A stretch of 38,176 nucleotides of DNA from Bacteroidia bacterium (GTDB taxonomy: Bacteria > Bacteroidota > Bacteroidia > J057 > JANWXU01): the NCBI GenBank assembly GCA_025057395.1, contig JANWXU010000027.1, forward strand, positions 1-38,176, in the 5' to 3' direction. The notes beneath the pieces are model-generated. The model was not told the origin of the DNA, ran no database searches, and saw nothing but the letters and a program-made list of their open reading frames with translations. The number at the start of each line of letters is the position of its first letter. The first letter of the stretch is position 1. This document shows positions 34,582 to 38,176 of the stretch, in pieces. Position numbers and translations under genes: made by a program.

Positions 34582-35748
34582 TTATTTATTCAAATAAACC
34601 GGAAGAAACAAAGCTTTTCCACAGCGAATTATTTTATGGTCTAAAGTACGTGGCGTTTTTTCAGGACTAAGGTCCACATTAGTCCCAAGAGTAAAGAATC
34701 TTTGATTTTGTGCTGAAAGGAAACTAGGGAAGTGAAATACAGAACCTTCCTGAAACATATAAATATTTTTTTTGCGGTAGCTCAGGAAGTTAGGTGTTGT
34801 AATCCACCCCCCTCTTTTAATTATCTCGTAGCCAATTTTAGTAGCAGCAATATTAGAAGTATTATCCTGGCTGCTTGATAATAGAGCATTTAGTTCCTCA
34901 TAAGAAGCAGGGCAATATAACGACAGGTTGATAAGCAGATCTGGTTTCCTTTCTGCTGCTGGTGGCCCATAAGAAATGGCAAAGTCTTTGATGCAAAATT
35001 TAAATTGCCCTTGGCCAATTGTTTTATCACTGCCAATCCCTATATCCTGTAGTATGGTCAGTGCTGCTTTTAAAACACTTTCGGCTTCTGGATTTTCTAA
35101 AAGTGCTAAAAAGAAAAACCCTCCTCCAGGCAAGAATTCTAACCTTTCTTGGTAAAAAATTTGTGTATCGCCTACTTCCTCTCGCGGTACTCGAATACGA
35201 GGTACAACCCATCTTACTATTAAATCCAATTCTGAATTTTCACTTGCACAGTTAGTAATTAGAGAGAGCGCGTTTCGAAAGATATTTTTAGGATTATCGT
35301 GTGAACATACATATTTTTTAAAGACGTATTCGCTAATATTTTCTATAGGGGTAAGATTTTTCCCCTGTAGTAAGTTGAAAAACTGCTCCTTATCTAGCCA
35401 TTGTATTTTTTTGATTTTTTTGGCAAGACTAGGATCTTGAGCTGCTGCTTGCTTCTCGTTTTCTTCTTTTTTTGCGGGCGTAAGTTGAAGAAAAGGGCGG
35501 GGAAAGAAATGTACATACTTATTTTCATTTACCTTGATAAAAGGAAAGGCACTAGAAAGGGTAAATGGCAAAGTAGGATATTCCTCCAATGGATAATCCA
35601 CCAAGGAAAGAGCATAAATAAGGGCTGCATAAAGGGTATCGGAATGCAAGCGGTGGCTGGAATTGCTATAGTCGTAAGGCTTAGCATCTGAGAGATGAAA
35701 AGGAGTTTTGAAATTTATATATACAGCTTTAAGCAAGGAGAGTTCCAT
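34582..35748 (-). CDS. csm4: Csm4, RAMP subunit at the 5' end of the type III-A complex
   Basis: Csm4 binds Cas10 and holds the 5' tag of the crRNA. The 388-residue protein begins with the Csm4 pattern LLKAVYINFKTPFHLSD (5-21), then SHRLHSDTLYAALIYAL (31-47). The conserved VPRIRVPREEVGDTQIFYQ (182-200) and PGGGFFFLALLE (207-218) follow, and the Gly-rich GIGSDKTIGQGQFKF (237-251) is typical of RAMP folds. It is longer than the common Csm4 of about 300 residues. A charged Lys/Glu/Ala stretch at about 92-118 and a longer C-terminal part account for the difference. Neighbours are csm3 (7 bases upstream) and csm5 (10 bases downstream). The start ATG gives the expected N-terminal strand. Confidence 0.9.
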   Translation of the reverse strand: MELSLLKAVYINFKTPFHLSDAKPYDYSNSSHRLHSDTLYAALIYALSLVDYPLEEYPTLPFTLSSAFPFIKVNENKYVHFFPRPFLQLTPAKKEENEKQAAAQDPSLAKKIKKIQWLDKEQFFNLLQGKNLTPIENISEYVFKKYVCSHDNPKNIFRNALSLITNCASENSELDLIVRWVVPRIRVPREEVGDTQIFYQERLEFLPGGGFFFLALLENPEAESVLKAALTILQDIGIGSDKTIGQGQFKFCIKDFAISYGPPAAERKPDLLINLSLYCPASYEELNALLSSSQDNTSNIAATKIGYEIIKRGGWITTPNFLSYRKKNIYMFQEGSVFHFPSFLSAQNQRFFTLGTNVDLSPEKTPRTLDHKIIRCGKALFLPVYLNK

Positions 35749-35755
35749 TTTATAA

Positions 35756-36505
35756 TTATTTTGCAGCTTGTAAAATTCTTAAGTTTGATTCTAAGTACTT
35801 ATGTTTAAATTCACTTGCTGGTTGTTCTTCTACGACTAGTTGGTTATTGCTTGCATCCCATTTGAATTGGGTTTCTCCTTTGCGCCAATTACTAAAAGTA
35901 ACTTGCCCATAACCCCGGCTGCCGCTGCCTCCTAAGTAATCATTTTGCAAAAGAACAATAGCTAGTGCAAAAGTGCTAATAAGTTCTTCCTCACTATCGC
36001 CATCAAAGACATTAATGATAAATTCTGCCCCGAATATAGCCCCTGCTGGTACGCGTTCTTGTTGCCTGGGGTGCTCAGCTTTCCCTTCCACGCGACTAAT
36101 GTAATTTTCAAATTTTACTTCTGTAAAGGGCAAGTCAGTAGTAGAAGAATACTGCAATAACTGGCGCGATTCTTGTTTCAAGTAACAGTCTCGTACGATA
36201 AGACGCGATGGATTGCCCGGAGTATTTTTATCTTTATCAGCAGCACCGAAAAGCCGGCAAATAGGTGAATGTCTTTGTTTTTCGTCTTCATATCCTGCAA
36301 TTAGCTGTAATAGTGAGCGCATTTTTCCTTTCAGGGAAGAGCCGGGTATGTAGGGCTCAAGATTATCTTTACGGCGAATAATAGGGTTATCAATTCCTCC
36401 AATTTCAATATTTTCCTTACTATCGCCAATGTGTAAGCCTGTAAGAATATGTAGATCGGCTTGAATACAGATTTTTTTAATAAGTTTTCTCATTTTTGCT
36501 TCCAT
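35756..36505 (-). CDS. csm3: Csm3, backbone RAMP and target-RNA endonuclease of the type III-A complex
   Basis: Csm3 forms the repeating backbone of the complex and cuts target RNA every six nucleotides. The 249-residue protein matches the family closely: LTGLHIGDSKENIEIGGIDN (21-40), then PYIPGSSLKGKMRSLLQ (51-67) and the Gly-rich DYLGGSGSRGYGQVTF (189-204). Asp39 in GGIDNPII aligns with Asp33 of Streptococcus thermophilus Csm3, the catalytic residue for target cleavage (codon at 36389-36391), so cleavage should be intact. Two starts are possible (Met1 or Met5); the first is kept. It overlaps no neighbour: csm2 ends 18 bases before and csm4 begins 7 bases after. Confidence 0.95.
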   Translation of the reverse strand: MEAKMRKLIKKICIQADLHILTGLHIGDSKENIEIGGIDNPIIRRKDNLEPYIPGSSLKGKMRSLLQLIAGYEDEKQRHSPICRLFGAADKDKNTPGNPSRLIVRDCYLKQESRQLLQYSSTTDLPFTEVKFENYISRVEGKAEHPRQQERVPAGAIFGAEFIINVFDGDSEEELISTFALAIVLLQNDYLGGSGSRGYGQVTFSNWRKGETQFKWDASNNQLVVEEQPASEFKHKYLESNLRILQAAK

Positions 36506-36523
36506 GGTTGATAGTTATTATTT

Positions 36524-37099
36524 CTAAGACTTTTTTTCTTCATAGTATTTATGATAGGCCACGATAGCTTCCATTGCTTTAATGAAGTTAGTAAATTGCT
36601 GTAGGTTGCTAATTTGTTGTAATCGATTTTTTACCCATTCGGCAAAATCTTTAAGTTTGGTTTTTCCCTCGTCTCGAGCAACCGCATAAGCAAGTTGCGG
36701 AATAATTCCGATTAATTCGTCTCTGTCTATAGGCACGGGGGCTAGCTCTATTTTTTTATCGTTTTTATTGCTTTCTGTGTTAGAGTCATTTACAGCTGGA
36801 GTTGTTTGCTCTTTTTTTTCTTGTGCAGTGGGAGTCGGGGCAGCTTGCTGAGTGAGTCTACTCAAAATTTGGATATGGATTTTTTTTATAGCCCCAAAAA
36901 ACTTACGTAATTGACTGGCTGTTAAAGGATCTTTATTCGATTCACCTCCCTTTTTAGCTAGGTAATAGGCAAACTTTTGCAACCAGGCGATCGCTTCTTC
37001 GTTTAAATGCTTTTTGTTCAGCCATGTACTCCATTTTTCATCCTGCCTAGGATGTTTAATACCATCAAATTTTTCATCAAAACCTTTAATAGTTTCCAT
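36524..37099 (-). CDS. csm2: Csm2, small subunit of the type III-A complex, with an inserted linker
   Basis: Csm2 is the helical small subunit that lines the complex and contacts target RNA. Helices at about 33-50 (EEAIAWLQKFAYYLAKK) and 59-80 (LTASQLRKFFGAIKKIHIQI) carry the family's S/T-x-x-Q-x-R-K-F motif. Helices at 127-190 hold IPQLAYAVARDEGK and LQQFTNFIKAMEAIVAYHKYY, again typical. Between the halves is a low-complexity Pro/Thr/Gln/Asn/Lys linker at 84-116, ending in IELAPVP (117-123). The linker raises the length to 191 residues from the usual 120-150. The same ELAP-type motif follows a linker in Csm5. The gene is 12 bases after cas10. Confidence 0.88.
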   Translation of the reverse strand: METIKGFDEKFDGIKHPRQDEKWSTWLNKKHLNEEAIAWLQKFAYYLAKKGGESNKDPLTASQLRKFFGAIKKIHIQILSRLTQQAAPTPTAQEKKEQTTPAVNDSNTESNKNDKKIELAPVPIDRDELIGIIPQLAYAVARDEGKTKLKDFAEWVKNRLQQISNLQQFTNFIKAMEAIVAYHKYYEEKKS

Positions 37100-37111
37100 A
37101 CTTCTAAAAAT

Positions 37112-38176
37112 TTAATTTGATTTTTTTACAAGGCTTTTATTATCTGTTTTCAATTCTAGCTCTGCCCAGCGTAAAGCTTGGCAAGTTAGAAGCAGACTTC
37201 TATTTTTATCTACTTGAATTTTTTTCTGCGTATATATGCTGAATTGATATTCACCAATAAGGGCAAATTTGAAAAGATTAATAAGTGTATTTTTGATTTG
37301 TTCTTTTTCAAAGGCATTATGAGTTTTAATTCGGTCTAGTGCTCTTCTAAGCTGGTAGAAAAGATGAAAACACCAGGTATATTGCTCGTTTTTCTGCTCT
37401 TCGCGGTAGGTATAAAATAAATGAAATAGACTTTTAGGAATTAGGTCTTGTTGATAAAGTATCAAGATTTCATTTTTTAGTTGAATTACAATTTCAGCTT
37501 CTTTTTCCCAACTTATGGCTTCATCAAAAAAAACAATTGCATTTTTTTTCTTTTTAGGAGTTTTTCCATTAGTAGAGGAGTTGGCTGGGGTTTCATACTC
37601 TTTTGCTTTATCTTCTGCCTCACCGGCAGCTAAAGCACTTTTGCGTACCGGATATTTTAGGGGCTGAAAGGCAATGCCACCCGAAATAGAAATCTTTTCT
37701 TCCCCTCCTACATATTCTCGAAAATGTTCTCGGATAGTATAAGCAAATTCAATAGTTTCTTTCCACCTTCCCAAAGCAAATATATCGTCACCGCCTGAAT
37801 AGATAATATTGACATGATTTTTGAATTTTTCATTTTTTTCTCGAATTCGATTCAAGTAGCCAGAGAAGAACAAATCCATGGCGAAAGAAAGAGTAGCATA
37901 GCCAGCGAAATTTCTGTTCTCAGCGGGTAAACCATGGATAAAAAGTTGACCAAGGTTATCTACGTCCATTCTAAGAATGCCTAAGCGCTTGAAATCATCT
38001 TGCTTACAGAAATCATCAAAAGAAAGAATTTTCCCCGAAGCATCTTCTACTTGTTTATTGCCTCCATAAAGGTGAAAGCCTAAGCTAAATTTTTGAAGTA
38101 AGGGGCGATTTTTAGGATTTAAAAAGTCAGTATCGTTCAAAAAACGGATTTCTGATCCTTTAGGAAAGCGCTCAAT
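37112..38176 (-). CDS. cas10: Cas10/Csm1, cyclase and signature subunit (5' end cut off by the window)
   Basis: The frame stays open to the window end; the TTG at 38138-38140 is an internal Leu codon, and twelve more codons are visible before the edge (IERFPKGSEIRF). What is seen is the second Palm domain and the C-terminal helical domain. Counting from that Leu as residue 1, LGILRMDVDNLGQLF (53-67) holds the first metal-binding Asp, and IIYSGGDDIFALGRW contains the cyclase motif GGDD (116-119; bases 37784-37795). KISISGGIAF and KSALAAGEAEDKAKE follow, as in other Cas10 proteins. The intact GGDD means it can probably make cyclic oligoadenylate from ATP when target RNA is bound. The HD nuclease domain and first Palm domain lie outside the window, so single-strand DNase activity cannot be judged. 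It heads the visible part of the csm operon. Confidence 0.93.
   Translation of the reverse strand: MERFPKGSEIRFLNDTDFLNPKNRPLLQKFSLGFHLYGGNKQVEDASGKILSFDDFCKQDDFKRLGILRMDVDNLGQLFIHGLPAENRNFAGYATLSFAMDLFFSGYLNRIREKNEKFKNHVNIIYSGGDDIFALGRWKETIEFAYTIREHFREYVGGEEKISISGGIAFQPLKYPVRKSALAAGEAEDKAKEYETPANSSTNGKTPKKKKNAIVFFDEAISWEKEAEIVIQLKNEILILYQQDLIPKSLFHLFYTYREEQKNEQYTWCFHLFYQLRRALDRIKTHNAFEKEQIKNTLINLFKFALIGEYQFSIYTQKKIQVDKNRSLLLTCQALRWAELELKTDNKSLVKKSN

Noticed and set aside
38138-38140. TTG as the start of cas10
   Set aside because: The frame continues to the window end, and Cas10 needs its HD and first Palm domains upstream.
28909-38176. CRISPR array inside the cas region
   Set aside because: All of this span is packed with genes apart from short gaps, and no regularly spaced direct repeats are visible.

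Overview
The window comes from a member of the Bacteroidota. Two proteins end in type IX secretion (T9SS) sorting domains. There is an OmpA protein with TPR and PD40 repeats, a giant adhesin built from IgGFc-binding, PKD and CHU_C-associated Ig modules, and an AT-rich genome without obvious Shine-Dalgarno sites but with a promoter fitting the Bacteroidota -7 consensus TAnnTTTG. I cannot resolve the order or genus from sequence alone. Both edges cut genes: a DNA methyltransferase at the left and cas10 at the right. No stretch longer than about 230 bases lacks a gene.

Layout. 1-2009 (+): the 3' part of an adenine-type DNA methyltransferase, then a SpoU/TrmH-family RNA methyltransferase. 2070-6360 (-): a three-gene run of a putative outer-membrane barrel, an OmpA/TPR/PD40 envelope protein (PorE-like) and nuoD. 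6387-8069 (+): a secreted protein with seven 60-residue repeats, probably a seven-bladed propeller, with a T9SS tail. 8252-11170 (+): gcvP, followed by a strong hairpin terminator. 11397-14439 (+): a promoter and three closely spaced genes, namely a DUF4139-like exported protein, a small cytochrome b5-like protein and a BBP2-like porin. 14561-15280 (-): a phosphonatase-like HAD hydrolase. 15413-18650: two divergent polytopic membrane proteins that look like GT-C glycosyltransferases, sharing an intergenic region with a perfect 13-bp tandem repeat. 18712-28908 (-): a 3398-residue secreted adhesin with 24 tandem Ig-like repeats.

29086-38176: a type III-A CRISPR-Cas locus. Reading in the direction of transcription (-), the order is cas10 (cut by the window edge), csm2, csm3, csm4, csm5, then two different CARF-HEPN ribonucleases, all 1 to 37 bp apart. 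A WYL-domain regulator on the opposite strand ends inside the last effector gene. Cas10 keeps its GGDD cyclase motif and Csm3 its target-cleaving Asp. Both effectors keep a CARF-type Rossmann region and an R-x(4-6)-H HEPN motif. This supports a complete cyclic-oligoadenylate pathway: target RNA binds Csm, Cas10 makes the second messenger, and two RNases respond. No cas6, cas1, cas2 or repeat array lies in the window; they may be beyond 38176 or elsewhere.

The least ordinary features are in this locus. There are two divergent effectors behind one Cas10. Csm5 carries a C-terminal beta-rich extension. Csm2 is split by a disordered insertion. Csm2 and Csm5 also share a short ELAP-type motif directly after their Pro/Thr-rich linkers.
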